A stretch of 61,500 nt of DNA. It comes from Methylacidimicrobium tartarophylax. GTDB lineage: Bacteria > Verrucomicrobiota > Verrucomicrobiia > Methylacidiphilales > Methylacidiphilaceae. The stretch lies in assembly GCF_902143375.2 (NCBI RefSeq), contig NZ_CABFVA020000014.1, positions 1 to 61,500 on the forward strand, written 5' to 3'. The position numbers and the translations under genes were made by a program. The notes under the pieces are model-generated. The model had not been told where the DNA came from. It did not search any database and saw only the letters and a list, made by a program, of their open reading frames with translations. Of this stretch, positions 8,600-17,317 are shown piece after piece (the first letter of the stretch is position 1; each line of letters opens with the position of its first letter).

Positions 8600-9478
8600 G
8601 TGAGCAGTCGGATCGCGGAGAAGTTTAGCTCCCTCTCCCTTGCGGGAAGGCGGGCGTTTGTCCCTTACATCACGGCGGGGGATCCCACTCTTTCCGCCAC
8701 GCGCGATCTAGTTTTCGCTCTGGAACGCGCCGGGGCGGATCTGATCGAGCTGGGGGTTCCCTTTTCGGATCCTCTCGCCGACGGGGAAGTGAATCAGGCG
8801 GCGGCCTTTCGAGCCCTTCAGGCGGGCGCTTCGGTGGAGGGCGTCCTGGAGACCATCGCGGAGATCCGAAAGATTTCGGAGATTCCGCTCGTTCTGTTCA
8901 GCTACCTCAATCCTCTGCTTCAGTTCGGCCTCGCGCGGTTCGCTACGGAAGCGAGCCGAGCCGGCGTTGACGGAGTGCTGCTGGTCGATCTGCCGCTCGA
9001 GGAGCGGCTTCCCGGGTTGCAAGTTTTGGAGAGCTTGCTCGCGCGGATTCACCTGGTGGCTCCAACGACCGAGATCCCGCGACGGCAAGCCATCGGGAAA
9101 GCGGCGGAAGGGTTTCTCTACTGCGTAGCCCGTCTCGGCACGACGGGCGTTCGCGAACAAGCGCCCGCCGAAGCCGAGGGTCTCGTTCGCTCCATGAGAA
9201 CGTTTTGTACCGTGCCGGCCTGCGTTGGCTTCGGAATCTCCACTCCTGAGCAGGCCGTGTCCGTGGCGGCATACGCCGATGGGGTGGTCGTCGGCAGCGC
9301 CCTTGTCGAGCGGATCGGTGCCTGGGGATCGGAACCGGACCTGTGCGAGAGGATCGAGCGGTTCGCACGACCCCTGGCCGAGGGTGTCCATCGTGCGTCG
9401 GGAAAGGGGGGTGCACGTGGAGCCCACCCCCGTGAGCTCAAAGGAGAAAGAGGGACAGTTGGGAATTCTTGCGCTTGA
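8600..9478 (+). CDS. trpA: Tryptophan synthase alpha chain
   Basis: A 292-residue TIM-barrel enzyme that cleaves indole-3-glycerol phosphate to indole and glyceraldehyde-3-phosphate. The catalytic glutamate and aspartate sit in LIELGVPFSDPLADG (family Glu49/Asp60). The residues after DG are EVNQ where most homologues have P-[TV]-IQ. The phosphate-binding region is VGFGISTPEQA. Start is GTG 8600. The C-terminal 25 or so residues exceed the usual length and overlap the ruvX start by about 60 bases, so they may be a run-through extension. It is transcribed divergently from gltB; trpB and trpF are not in the window. Confidence 0.94.
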   Translation: MSSRIAEKFSSLSLAGRRAFVPYITAGDPTLSATRDLVFALERAGADLIELGVPFSDPLADGEVNQAAAFRALQAGASVEGVLETIAEIRKISEIPLVLFSYLNPLLQFGLARFATEASRAGVDGVLLVDLPLEERLPGLQVLESLLARIHLVAPTTEIPRRQAIGKAAEGFLYCVARLGTTGVREQAPAEAEGLVRSMRTFCTVPACVGFGISTPEQAVSVAAYADGVVVGSALVERIGAWGSEPDLCERIERFARPLAEGVHRASGKGGARGAHPRELKGERGTVGNSCA

Positions 9479-9911
9479 TCATGGAAGCAAGCGAATCGGC
9501 GTCGCCGTCAACGACCCGACGTGCACCCTGGCTTTGCCGTTGGGATATCTCCCAGCGGAGCCGTTCGCGGAATTTGTCCGGCAGCTCAAGGAGTTCATTC
9601 GCCGCTACGAGGTGAGCCTTCTCTTGGTTGGACTCCCTCGGAACATGGACGGATCCTATGGACCGGCGGCTGAGCGCGTCCGGGAGTTCACTCAGAAGTG
9701 CAAGCAGTTGGTGCCGATTCCCGTGGAACTGCGGGACGAGCGGCTCACCACGAAGTTGGCCGCACGCTACCTCCGGGAAGCGGGGCGGAAGGAGAAAGAG
9801 AGTCGGCAGAAGATCGATGGAGTCGCCGCCGCCATCCTTCTGCAGTCATATCTCGATGAGTTGTCGTTTCGGGCAGACATGAGCGGGCAATGCAACCCTG
9901 GAGGATCGTAA
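9417..9911 (+). CDS. ruvX: RuvX/YqgF family putative Holliday-junction resolvase / pre-16S rRNA nuclease
   Basis: About 164 residues with an RNase H-like fold. Family motifs are ILALDHGSKRIGVAV (first acidic residue), LLVGLPRNMDGS, ELRDERLTT and KIDGVAAAILLQSYLD (last acidic residue). In E. coli YqgF matures the 16S rRNA 5' end. GTG 9417 is chosen because it lies about nine bases after GGAAAGG; GTG 9411 is possible but too close to the ribosome site. The gene overlaps the trpA 3' end in another frame, suggesting co-transcription. Confidence 0.87.
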   Translation: MEPTPVSSKEKEGQLGILALDHGSKRIGVAVNDPTCTLALPLGYLPAEPFAEFVRQLKEFIRRYEVSLLLVGLPRNMDGSYGPAAERVREFTQKCKQLVPIPVELRDERLTTKLAARYLREAGRKEKESRQKIDGVAAAILLQSYLDELSFRADMSGQCNPGGS

Positions 9912-9966
9912 AAAAAAGAAAAAGGCTGGCGGGTAGGGCATTGCGGCTGTTAAGCAGAATAGACAG

Positions 9967-10674
9967 ATGAGGAGGACGTTAGTTGCGACCCTGGCTCTGG
10001 GCCTTCTGGTGGGTTCGTGGAGTGCCCGTGCCGCCGTCTCCTACCCGGCGCCGGCCGCGCCCGCAAGCCTCGAGACCAAGGGCGGCGGGGCCAAGGAGGG
10101 GGTTGCCCTGGACACCGAAAGCATTCCCGAGTTGGCTCTCTATCGGGAGGGCACGAACGAAATTCAGGTCATGTCCGGCGCGCTCTTTTCCCTGGGAAGT
10201 GGAAACGGCAGGTATACGTTCGACGAGGCTCCGACCATCCTGAGCTGGGGCTGGATGCTGACGACCCCGAAGGGAAACGGGTTCTTCCGGGGCAACGTGG
10301 AGGTGCTCGTCGATCTCTACGCAAGCGCCATCTTCGCGGGTCCCATGAGCGGCAACGTCGTGTTGGGTCCCAACGTCTTCGTCCGGTACAACTTCGTCCA
10401 GCCCAACTGGCGCATCGTTCCGTACGTCGAGGGCGGGGTTGGATTTGTCTACACGGATGCCTACACGGTGCCCAACCAGTCGGTGGTGGGTCAAGCGATC
10501 GAGTTCACCCCACAGGCCGGCGCCGGATTTCGCTACATGCTTTCGAAGCACTGGTCGGTCAATGCCGAAGCTCTCTTTCATCACATGTCCAACGCCGATA
10601 TGGCCATGCGCAATATCGGCGTGAACGAAGTGGGCGGGCTGGTCGGATTTTCGTACTTGCTCGGATCGGATTAG
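9967..10674 (+). CDS. Lipid A 3-O-deacylase (PagL-like) outer-membrane beta-barrel protein
   Basis: A 235-residue protein with a signal peptide (MRRTLVATLALGLLVG, cleavage near ARA/A). After a 40-residue linker come alternating amphipathic strands (VEVLVDLYAS; VVLGPNVFVRYNF; IVPYVEGGVGFVY) ending in a short C-terminal strand. The segment ALFHHMSNADMAMRN and the following NEVG fit the PagL catalytic triad: His206-x-Ser208 and Glu221, the spacing of P. aeruginosa PagL to within one residue. PagL removes the 3-O-acyl chain of lipid A in the outer leaflet. The alternative is a non-catalytic OmpW/OprF-like barrel, less likely given the HxSN motif. It stands alone between ruvX and truA. Confidence 0.75.
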   Translation: MRRTLVATLALGLLVGSWSARAAVSYPAPAAPASLETKGGGAKEGVALDTESIPELALYREGTNEIQVMSGALFSLGSGNGRYTFDEAPTILSWGWMLTTPKGNGFFRGNVEVLVDLYASAIFAGPMSGNVVLGPNVFVRYNFVQPNWRIVPYVEGGVGFVYTDAYTVPNQSVVGQAIEFTPQAGAGFRYMLSKHWSVNAEALFHHMSNADMAMRNIGVNEVGGLVGFSYLLGSD

Positions 10675-10763
10675 GAGCATCGAGCGTTGGGGCTTAGTTT
10701 TCTCGAAACGTTTCCACTGGCACGCATCGAAATAACCAGCGATTAAGTGGGAACGGTCAGGAA

Positions 10764-11657
10764 ATGTCTGTTCGGAAGGCCGTGGAAACGATCGCAAGGG
10801 GGAGTTGCTCTAGAAGTCGCCTTGCCAAACCTCCGTTCGCCGGGCACAGGATCGAGCTCTCCTACGTAGGCACGGAGTTTTCCGGCTGGCAGCGCCAAAG
10901 GGGAAAGCCGTCGGTCCAAGAAGCTCTCGAGTCTGCCGTCGAGCGGATCTGGGGTGAGCCGATTCCGGTGGTCGGGGCGAGCCGAACGGATGCCGGCGTG
11001 CATGCCGTGCGACAGGCGGCCTCCTTCGCCGCCCCGCAGAAGCTGGCGGCCGAAGAGTTGGTGAGAGCCCTCAATTACTATTTGCCGGCTTCGATTCGCA
11101 TTTGCCGCGTAAAGCTCGTGGATCCGCGCTTTCATGCGCGGTTTGGTGCGCAAGCCAAGACCTACGAATACCGGGTGTGGAATCACCCCGTGCTGGACCC
11201 CTTTCTTGCCGACCGTGTCTGGCACGTTCCCAGCCCCTTGGCGGAAGGGTCCATGCGGGAGGCGGGAGGATTCTTGGTCGGGACGAGGGATTTTTCGGCC
11301 TTTGCGACCAATCCTGGGCGTGCTTATTCTACGACGGTCCGCACCATTTCCGATCTGACGATTTCTCGGCAAGGGCCTTCGGTGCGCATTCGGGTGACAG
11401 GCGATGGCTTCCTTTATCACATGGTCCGGAATATTGTGGGAGCGCTGGTCCGCGTGGGCAAGGGGCGGCTCTCCCTCGCGGACTTTCAGGAGATCCTGGA
11501 AAGCCGGGAGCGAAAGCGCGCACCCGCCTCAGCACCTCCGTGGGGGCTCTATCTTCTCCGGGTTTATTACGCCTCTAAGCAAAAGAAGCATGGCAAAGGA
11601 TCCTCGGGGAAGGACGGGACCTCCCTCCTGACAATCCCAAGAGCAAGATGCGAGTGA
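10764..11657 (+). CDS. truA: tRNA pseudouridine(38-40) synthase
   Basis: A 297-residue synthase with the catalytic aspartate at residue 76 in GASRTDAGVHA. Other family blocks are FSGWQRQ, NYYLPASIRI, AKTYEYR, TTVRTI and FLYHMVRNIVGALV. It isomerises uridines 38-40 of the anticodon stem. An N-terminal basic extension of about 25 residues precedes the barrel. ATG 10764 follows AGGAA. The end overlaps trmL by 10 bases, placing truA, trmL and hisF in one transcript. Confidence 0.95.
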   Translation: MSVRKAVETIARGSCSRSRLAKPPFAGHRIELSYVGTEFSGWQRQRGKPSVQEALESAVERIWGEPIPVVGASRTDAGVHAVRQAASFAAPQKLAAEELVRALNYYLPASIRICRVKLVDPRFHARFGAQAKTYEYRVWNHPVLDPFLADRVWHVPSPLAEGSMREAGGFLVGTRDFSAFATNPGRAYSTTVRTISDLTISRQGPSVRIRVTGDGFLYHMVRNIVGALVRVGKGRLSLADFQEILESRERKRAPASAPPWGLYLLRVYYASKQKKHGKGSSGKDGTSLLTIPRARCE

Positions 11658-12166
11658 GTGGCAGGGCTCTTTTAGAGGTTGGGCTGATCGCGCCCCAGAT
11701 CCCGCCCAATACGGGAAACATTGCCCGTCTCTGCGCGGCAACCCGGTCGACTCTCCATCTGATCGGGCCGGTTCCCTTCTCGCTGAACGATCGGGTGGTG
11801 CGGCGGGCCGGGCTCGACTATTGGCCGGAGGTCGCCCTCCGGCAGTGGGAAGGCTGGGAGGAGTTTCGAGCGGCGTCGGCGGACCGAAGGCTTCTCTTTT
11901 TTGAGACGGGCCCCTATCGCGAGTATACGCAGGCGCTTTATCGAGGTGGCGACATCCTTCTTTTCGGCCAGGAGAGCCGGGGACTGCCGCAAAGGCTCCT
12001 GGCGGAATATGAAAGGACTGTTTTCACGATCCCGATCTACAACCCGAAGGTGCGCAGCCTGAACCTTGCGAACGCCGTGTCGATCGTGCTCTACGAGGCG
12101 CTTCGCCAGATCGAAACGCGAGAACGGGAGCAAGAGGGAGGGAAGGAGGGTGCCGGTGCTTGCTAA
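11648..12166 (+). CDS. trmL: tRNA (cytidine(34)-2'-O)-methyltransferase (SPOUT family)
   Basis: A 172-residue SPOUT methyltransferase that methylates the wobble 2'-hydroxyl of tRNA-Leu using S-adenosylmethionine. Motifs: PQIPPNTGNIARLCAAT near the N-terminus, RRAGLDYW, LLFGQESRGLP (the SAM-knot region) and IPIYNPKVRSLNLANAVSI. The length is typical of TrmL/YibK. It overlaps truA by 10 bases and hisF by 11. Confidence 0.93.
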   Translation: MRVSGRALLEVGLIAPQIPPNTGNIARLCAATRSTLHLIGPVPFSLNDRVVRRAGLDYWPEVALRQWEGWEEFRAASADRRLLFFETGPYREYTQALYRGGDILLFGQESRGLPQRLLAEYERTVFTIPIYNPKVRSLNLANAVSIVLYEALRQIETREREQEGGKEGAGAC

Positions 12167-12929
12167 GCGCATCATCCCCTGCCTGGATGTGCATGCGGGG
12201 CGCGTGACTCGCGGAGAGCAGTTCGGGAGGGCGGAAGACGGAGGCCTGCGCGACGTGGGAGATCCTGTAGGCTTGGCGGCTCGTTATGATGAGGAAGGAG
12301 CGGATGAGCTCGTCTTTTACGACATCACGGCGAGTGTCGAGGGACGGAAGACGCTTCTCGACGTCTTACGCGCGGTTTCGGATCGCTGCTTCCTTCCTCT
12401 GACCGCGGGCGGCGGGGTCCGAACAGCGGAGGATATTCGGGGAATGCTGCTTGCCGGCGCGGACAAGGTCAGCGTGAATACCGCAGCTCTGGCGGATCCC
12501 GACTTGATTCGCGCGGGAGCGGAACGCTTCGGCTCTCAATGCATCGTCCTTTCGATCGACGTCCGGCAAACAGGTCCCGAATCTTGGCGCGTCTTCAGCC
12601 ACGGCGGCAGGCGTCCGACGGAGTGGGAAGTCTTGGACTGGGCTCGGAAAGGGGTCGAGCTGGGAGCCGGGGAAGTCGTTTGCAACAGCATCGACTGCGA
12701 TGGGATGAAAGGCGGATACGATGGATCGCTGATTCGTCTTCTGGCCGATGCGCTTCCCGTGCCTGTCGTGGCGAGCGGAGGTGCGGGAAAAATTCAGGAT
12801 TTCGGCGAGGTCTTTCTGTCGGGTCATGCCGATGCGGCTCTCGCCGCCGGAATCCTTCATTCGGGGGAGGTTGTGATTCCCGAGATCAAAGCCTACCTGC
12901 GGACCCAGGGTATTCCTGTCCGCCTTTGA
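12156..12929 (+). CDS. hisF: Imidazole glycerol phosphate synthase, cyclase subunit
   Basis: A 257-residue TIM barrel that uses ammonia from HisH to form imidazole glycerol phosphate and AICAR. The catalytic aspartates are in IIPCLDV and LSIDV; phosphate-binding motifs are LTAGGGVRTAEDI and VVASGGAGK. GTG 12156 gives the family's usual beginning (LAKRIIPCLDV) and lies seven bases after GGAAGGAG, better than GTG 12150. hisH and hisA are not nearby. The stop codon abuts repeat copy R1. Confidence 0.95.
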   Translation: MLAKRIIPCLDVHAGRVTRGEQFGRAEDGGLRDVGDPVGLAARYDEEGADELVFYDITASVEGRKTLLDVLRAVSDRCFLPLTAGGGVRTAEDIRGMLLAGADKVSVNTAALADPDLIRAGAERFGSQCIVLSIDVRQTGPESWRVFSHGGRRPTEWEVLDWARKGVELGAGEVVCNSIDCDGMKGGYDGSLIRLLADALPVPVVASGGAGKIQDFGEVFLSGHADAALAAGILHSGEVVIPEIKAYLRTQGIPVRL

Positions 12930-13108
12930 CCGCCATTTCTCCCAAGCTTTCTCCTGCGGCTTGCAGAATGGGCTTGTCTGCTTTGTTGGGCTTGGTTTTC
13001 CATCCTTGCAGGATGTCCTCATACAGCTCCGGTGGAAAACCGGCGCCGCGCCTCGCATCCAGGCCCATTTGCGGCGCCTCGGTTACGAAATTTGTGAGAA
13101 ATGGCGGT
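12929..13108 (+). repeat. Dispersed palindromic repeat, copy R1 (type B ends)
   Basis: About 180 bp starting at the last base of the hisF stop. The ends form an inverted repeat: CCGCCATTTCTC at the left against GAGAAATGGCGG at the right. Inner arms also pair: GAATGGGCTTG with CAGGCCCATT (one G-U), and GGTTTTCCA with TGGAAAACC around an apex near 13010. The body matches R6 closely and R4/R5 less closely. It lies between hisF and the retropepsin-like gene. Confidence 0.9.
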
Positions 13109-13117
13109 TGACGTCGT

Positions 13118-14425
13118 ATGGGTTGGCTTAACGGGCGGGAAGTGGCTCTGCGCCTGATCGGCCTGATTTTCCTGCTCGCCTCTGCCGGCGGGACCGCCGC
13201 CTCTCGGACCGCAATCGCCGGGGAGCCGCTCGACGAAGCACGCCTGTGCCTGGCGGAAGGAAACCTCGAGGAGGCCGCGCGGCTGGCCCGGAAAGCGGCC
13301 GCGCTCCGTCCGTCCGACGGAGCCGCGTGGAGGCTGCTCGGCGCAATGGAGCTCCAGCAGGGTCAGATGGTGCGAGCCGAGAGGGCGCTGGAGCGCGCGT
13401 TGCGCGCGGACGACCCGGACCCGGAAGCAGCGGCTCTCATGGCGATACTCTGGAGGCGGGAGGGAAGGTTCGTCGACGCGGCCGATCTTTTGCGCAAGTT
13501 GGGCGGCGCAGCGGAAGCGGAGCAGTTGGCCGGTTTCCGAGGTGCATCGCCCTTTCTGCAAACCGGACCCGACGAAGTCCGGCTTGACTGGGTGGGGTCG
13601 GAGCGGCGACCCGTCGTGCGCGTTCTGGTGGCGCGGAGGCAGTCGGCCAACTTCCTGGTCGACACGGGGGCGTCCTGCGTCGTTCTGGATCGGCGTTTGG
13701 CCGAGGAGATTCGTCTTCCTCCGGTGGGATCCGCCCAACTTCTTGGAGCTGGAGCGAGAAAGACGCATGGAAAGCTGGGACGACTCGATTCGCTGCAGTT
13801 GGGCGCTACGGAAGTCCGCAACATCCCGGTCGCCATCATCGATCTTCATCGGTCGGAGCAGAGGAGCGAACCGTTCGATGGAATTCTTGGGTCGGAATTT
13901 CTGCGGCGGTTCGTCGTAACGCTGGATTATCCGAAGCGGCGGCTTTTGCTCCGGAAAGCGGGGACGCATGGGATCGCCGAGGAGTCCTCGGCTCTCGCCG
14001 ATCGTCGAATCGCCGACGTTCCACTGCGTCTGACTCCGGGTGGGCTCGTGGTGGTCCCGGTGGAGGTCGCGTCGCGGGAAAAGCTTCTGGTCTTTCTCGA
14101 TACCGGTGCGGCGGAGACGGCGCTGGCGTTGAGCCGCCGGGCGGCGATTCGGCTGGGGCTCACCGCACTCGGTGGCGGGGATCCCTATTCGGGCGTCGGC
14201 GGTCGTTATCTCGCTCCACCCATCCTTCTTCCCGAGGTGCGATTCGCAGGCTTTTCCGCGCATCATGTCCTCGGGGCCATTGTGCCGTTTCCCTCCCGCA
14301 TCGAGCGGGGAGAAGGGTTGCCTTTGGGGGGCTTTCTAGGGAGTGGGTTTTGTCGTCCCTTCCGCGTGATGATCGATTTCCCCCGCATGCGCCTCCGCCT
14401 GACCCTTCCGCAGAAGGAGACTTAA
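13118..14425 (+). CDS. Exported TPR protein with two retropepsin-like aspartyl protease domains
   Basis: A 435-residue protein. An N-terminal hydrophobic segment (VALRLIGLIFLLASAGG) suggests export. Two or three TPR-like helical repeats follow (about residues 40-125: LDEARLCLAEGNLEEAARLA, GAAWRLLGAMELQQG). Two protease-like halves come next, each with a D-T-G-A site: FLVDTGASCVVLD with downstream FDGILGSEFL (about 180-275), and FLDTGAAETALA with downstream GGFLGSGFC (about 325-410). Retropepsins normally dimerise with one DTG per chain, so both halves on one chain could form a complete active site. ATG 13118 is used; GTG 13142 after GGGCGGGAA is an alternative. Substrate unknown. Confidence 0.78.
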   Translation: MGWLNGREVALRLIGLIFLLASAGGTAASRTAIAGEPLDEARLCLAEGNLEEAARLARKAAALRPSDGAAWRLLGAMELQQGQMVRAERALERALRADDPDPEAAALMAILWRREGRFVDAADLLRKLGGAAEAEQLAGFRGASPFLQTGPDEVRLDWVGSERRPVVRVLVARRQSANFLVDTGASCVVLDRRLAEEIRLPPVGSAQLLGAGARKTHGKLGRLDSLQLGATEVRNIPVAIIDLHRSEQRSEPFDGILGSEFLRRFVVTLDYPKRRLLLRKAGTHGIAEESSALADRRIADVPLRLTPGGLVVVPVEVASREKLLVFLDTGAAETALALSRRAAIRLGLTALGGGDPYSGVGGRYLAPPILLPEVRFAGFSAHHVLGAIVPFPSRIERGEGLPLGGFLGSGFCRPFRVMIDFPRMRLRLTLPQKET

Positions 14426-14460
14426 CCTCCGTCCGAAGCTGCCCGGCGAGGGAACAGCAG

Positions 14461-15624
14461 TCAGCCGCTCTCCCTGCCCGAAGCGGAGCGTGCGGTTCCC
14501 GGATCAACGGCAGGAAGCGGGTAAATACAGCGGAAGGCGAGATATCCGAGGTAGATCAGCACGAGGAGCGGTTGGAACCAGAGATTGGTCCAGCCATGGA
14601 TGGGTCCGTAGCTCGACGAACCAAAACCAAGGGTAACTGCCATGAGCGCCGCAGCGCTTCCGCGTCTGCCGATCGAGAGTTCCCAGAGAGCAAAGAGGGC
14701 CGTCGACGGGGCGAGAAGAATGTAGGAGTTCGCCTCCGTTCGCGGATTGAAAAGCATCAGGTAGGCGGCGGCGAGACCCACCAAGGTGAGAGCAGCATGG
14801 GCGCGATCGCGGCGAAGCGCGATCTCCGCGAGCAGCAGGGTCAATAGCGCGGCGAGCGCGCGGCAAGCGAAGAGCCAGGCGGGAGCGAGGGAAATCCGTA
14901 ACGCATCCAAAAGCCCCGAGAGATCCGAAAAGCTCGGCTCCTGCGGTTGGCCGGAAAGAAGAAACTTCTGCCAGAAGAGCTGATACTGGTCGCGAGCAAA
15001 TGCGGCCGGAGCAAAAAGCCAGGGCATGGCCAGAAGGAGGATGGTGCCGGAAAGCAACGACCAGCGGAGTCGTGGGTAGAGAACGCCCGCCAACAAGTAG
15101 GGGACAATCGCGATGGGCTTGTAGACCAGGCCCAGGAGAAGCCAAAGGGTTGCTCGGTTCCATCGCATGTTCGAGGCTTCGAGGAACCCATGGATCATTG
15201 CTCCCGCCAGCGGAAGGTTGGTTTGGCCGTTGCGGGCGGAGGCGAGGGAGGCGGGGATCGTCAGGAGGCTCAAGAGAACGAAGGATCGGGAGGGCCGGGG
15301 CAGGAAGCAGGCTAGGCGCGCCAGCGCGCTGGCCACGAGGGCGAGATTCACCGCCCGCCAGAGAATCTCCCTCGGCACGGGAGGCAGCAGAGCGAAGGGC
15401 GCATAGAGGATCGCCGATTGTGGCAGATAGAGAAATCCGTGCACGCTTTGGAGGTCGTACAGGTTGCGATGCTGCCACCAGGCTTGGCTCGCCCTGGCAT
15501 AGGTCGGTGTCACCGCGTGCTCGGGAGCGTGAGCAACGACCAGGGAGAGGAGGAGGAGATAACCCAGCCAGAGGATCACTCCCGTAGGGGAGAGAGGGCT
15601 TTCCGCCTGAGCCTCCCGCTTCAT
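14461..15624 (-). CDS. GT87-like polytopic membrane glycosyltransferase
   Basis: A 387-residue membrane protein with about ten hydrophobic helices. It resembles the GT87 (DUF2029) polyprenyl-phosphate-sugar-dependent mannosyltransferases: YDLQSVHGFLYLPQSAILYAPF, the conserved ARNGQTN, LVYKPIAIVPYL and LFNPRTEANSYI are typical positions. Start is ATG 15624, overlapping the preceding deacetylase stop (ATGA); the open frame upstream of it is not used. It is likely the last gene of a GT2-deacetylase-GT87 operon assembling a glycolipid or cell-surface glycan. Confidence 0.75.
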   Translation of the reverse strand: MKREAQAESPLSPTGVILWLGYLLLLSLVVAHAPEHAVTPTYARASQAWWQHRNLYDLQSVHGFLYLPQSAILYAPFALLPPVPREILWRAVNLALVASALARLACFLPRPSRSFVLLSLLTIPASLASARNGQTNLPLAGAMIHGFLEASNMRWNRATLWLLLGLVYKPIAIVPYLLAGVLYPRLRWSLLSGTILLLAMPWLFAPAAFARDQYQLFWQKFLLSGQPQEPSFSDLSGLLDALRISLAPAWLFACRALAALLTLLLAEIALRRDRAHAALTLVGLAAAYLMLFNPRTEANSYILLAPSTALFALWELSIGRRGSAAALMAVTLGFGSSSYGPIHGWTNLWFQPLLVLIYLGYLAFRCIYPLPAVDPGTARSASGRESG

Positions 15625-16403
15625 CGCGCTAAAAATGCCTCGGAGAAGTCGGCAAGAGTAGTAAAGCGTGCTCGTGCGCCGAGCCAGTCGAGAAAGGAAG
15701 CGAGTTCTTCCAGCAACTCTTGCCCACATGGGGAAGAGATCCACCGAGGCAGATTGTAATCCTTGAGATCGGCAAACTCCCAAGGATGGAAGACGAGATG
15801 GAGATACCCCCCCTCAGCAAGGGTCCAGGCGGCCACCGCTCGAAACAGAGGGGGCGGGGTGTTCTTGAAAGCCAGCCAGAAGCAAGGAAAGCGAACCAAG
15901 GGAGAGACAGAGACCGGGATCCGAAGCAGATCACCCTTCCGGTATGCTTTGCGTGGAGAAAAGAGGCGGCAATAGCGTCCCGGCAAGAAGGTCGGGTTCT
16001 CGGAAGAGTTATAGGTATAACCCGCGTTCCGGAGGAGCTGGTCCGCTATGGGCCGAAAGCGGGGATTTCGGTATCCGAAAACGCGCTTGCCCGTGATCTC
16101 CTCCAGCACCTTCTTCGAACGGTCGGGATCGGATGCCGAAAAGCCCGTATGCGCATAGCCGTGGGAGGCGATCTCATGGATTTGCCCCAGATTTCGGACT
16201 GCTTCCGGGGCATTCAACGCCAATACGGCTGTGGAGAAGAACGTGGAGATAATCTTTCGGTCGGCCAAAAGGGCGGTCAGCCTCTGGAGACCCGCGAGCG
16301 TGACTTCGATCTGCTCGGGTTTGGGAATCGCCCGTCGGAATTCGTTGGGGATATCAAACTCCTCGAGATCGAAACTAAGGAGTGCGAGTGCGTCCCTCGT
16401 CAT
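15621..16403 (-). CDS. Polysaccharide deacetylase family protein (NodB-like)
   Basis: A 260-residue protein of the polysaccharide deacetylase superfamily. The first motif is LSFDLEEFD (metal/catalytic aspartates) and the second EIASHGYAH (the H-x3-H zinc histidines, here SHGYAH). FGYRNPRFRP and HLVFHPWEF follow as the usual later motifs. No signal peptide is seen, so it may act on a lipid-linked sugar at the cytoplasmic face. It overlaps the upstream GT2 gene by 29 bases and the GT87 gene by four. Confidence 0.85.
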   Translation of the reverse strand: MTRDALALLSFDLEEFDIPNEFRRAIPKPEQIEVTLAGLQRLTALLADRKIISTFFSTAVLALNAPEAVRNLGQIHEIASHGYAHTGFSASDPDRSKKVLEEITGKRVFGYRNPRFRPIADQLLRNAGYTYNSSENPTFLPGRYCRLFSPRKAYRKGDLLRIPVSVSPLVRFPCFWLAFKNTPPPLFRAVAAWTLAEGGYLHLVFHPWEFADLKDYNLPRWISSPCGQELLEELASFLDWLGARARFTTLADFSEAFLAR

Positions 16404-17127
16404 AAAGCCCCAGCCAATCTCGTGCGCGAATCCGGCACAGGTCGGCCAGCATCGCTGCGGAGTCTCGCAGGAGCTTCACCTTTCCTGTCTTGTAAGAGTG
16501 TTCGTTCGTCGGCTGAACGGGTATTTCTCGTATGCGGCACCCTAGCTTCTTTGCCAAAAAAAGGAGTTCGACGTCAAAGGAGAAGCCGGTCGAATGGAGG
16601 AGAGGAAAGAGCCGTTCCGCCGATTCCCGTCGGAGTCCTTTCAAACCGGCTTGCGTATCTGCATGGGTCAGCCCCAAAAGAAATCGGACGAGACGATTGT
16701 AGCCGATGCCGAGAAACCGGCGGCGGAGGTTGGGAGCTCCTTGGGAGGCTCGGCAGGGACTGCGGGAGCCGATCACGACATCACATTCCTTGAGCTCCGC
16801 CGCAATCCGGTCCAGGTAGTCGAGGGGATAGGCCAGATCGCCATCGGTGAAACAGACGAATGTTCCGCGTGATCGTTGGAATCCGAAGAGAATGGCATGT
16901 CCTTTTCCACGATTGGGAGCGTAGTGGAAAAGGGAAACATTGGGCATACGCTTCTTCGTGAGGATTTCGGACAGAATGGTTGCGGTATCGTCGACGGAAC
17001 CATCGTCGACCAGAAGAAACTCGTAGTCGGGATGGCTTTCGGCAAAGCTCGTGACCCGGGTGGCGACCTCCGCGGCAATTCCCGCCTCATTAAAAACAGG
17101 CAGCACGATGCTTAAGGAAGGATGCAC
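16375..17127 (-). CDS. Family 2 glycosyltransferase (dolichyl/polyprenyl-phosphate sugar synthase-like)
   Basis: About 250 residues of GT-A fold: LSIVLPVFNEA (nucleotide site), FLLVDDGSVDDTA, APNRGKGHAILFGFQ, FTDGDLAYPLDYL (DxD-type metal site), VIGSRS and DTQAGLKGLRR. It resembles DPM1/Alg5 enzymes that charge a polyprenyl phosphate with a sugar, a fitting donor route for the downstream GT87 enzyme. GTG 17127 is chosen because the family motif begins three residues on; the frame runs back to TTG 17259 without a stop, and neither start has a clear ribosome site. Confidence 0.85.
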   Translation of the reverse strand: MHPSLSIVLPVFNEAGIAAEVATRVTSFAESHPDYEFLLVDDGSVDDTATILSEILTKKRMPNVSLFHYAPNRGKGHAILFGFQRSRGTFVCFTDGDLAYPLDYLDRIAAELKECDVVIGSRSPCRASQGAPNLRRRFLGIGYNRLVRFLLGLTHADTQAGLKGLRRESAERLFPLLHSTGFSFDVELLFLAKKLGCRIREIPVQPTNEHSYKTGKVKLLRDSAAMLADLCRIRARDWLGLYDEGRTRTP

Positions 17128-17317
17128 AGTAAGCGAAAAGGCTTGAGTTCCACGCTGGTCGGCCAATCCCCATCCCGTCGGCGGACGGTGGTCTGTGCCG
17201 CCTACCCGAGGCTCGCGGATTAGATTAATATGAAACGGACGATGCAGGCCCTCTGGCAAGCCGCAACTACAGAAAGAAGCTTCCCCGAAATCGCAGCGCG
17301 GCTTTGGACACCGCGGG

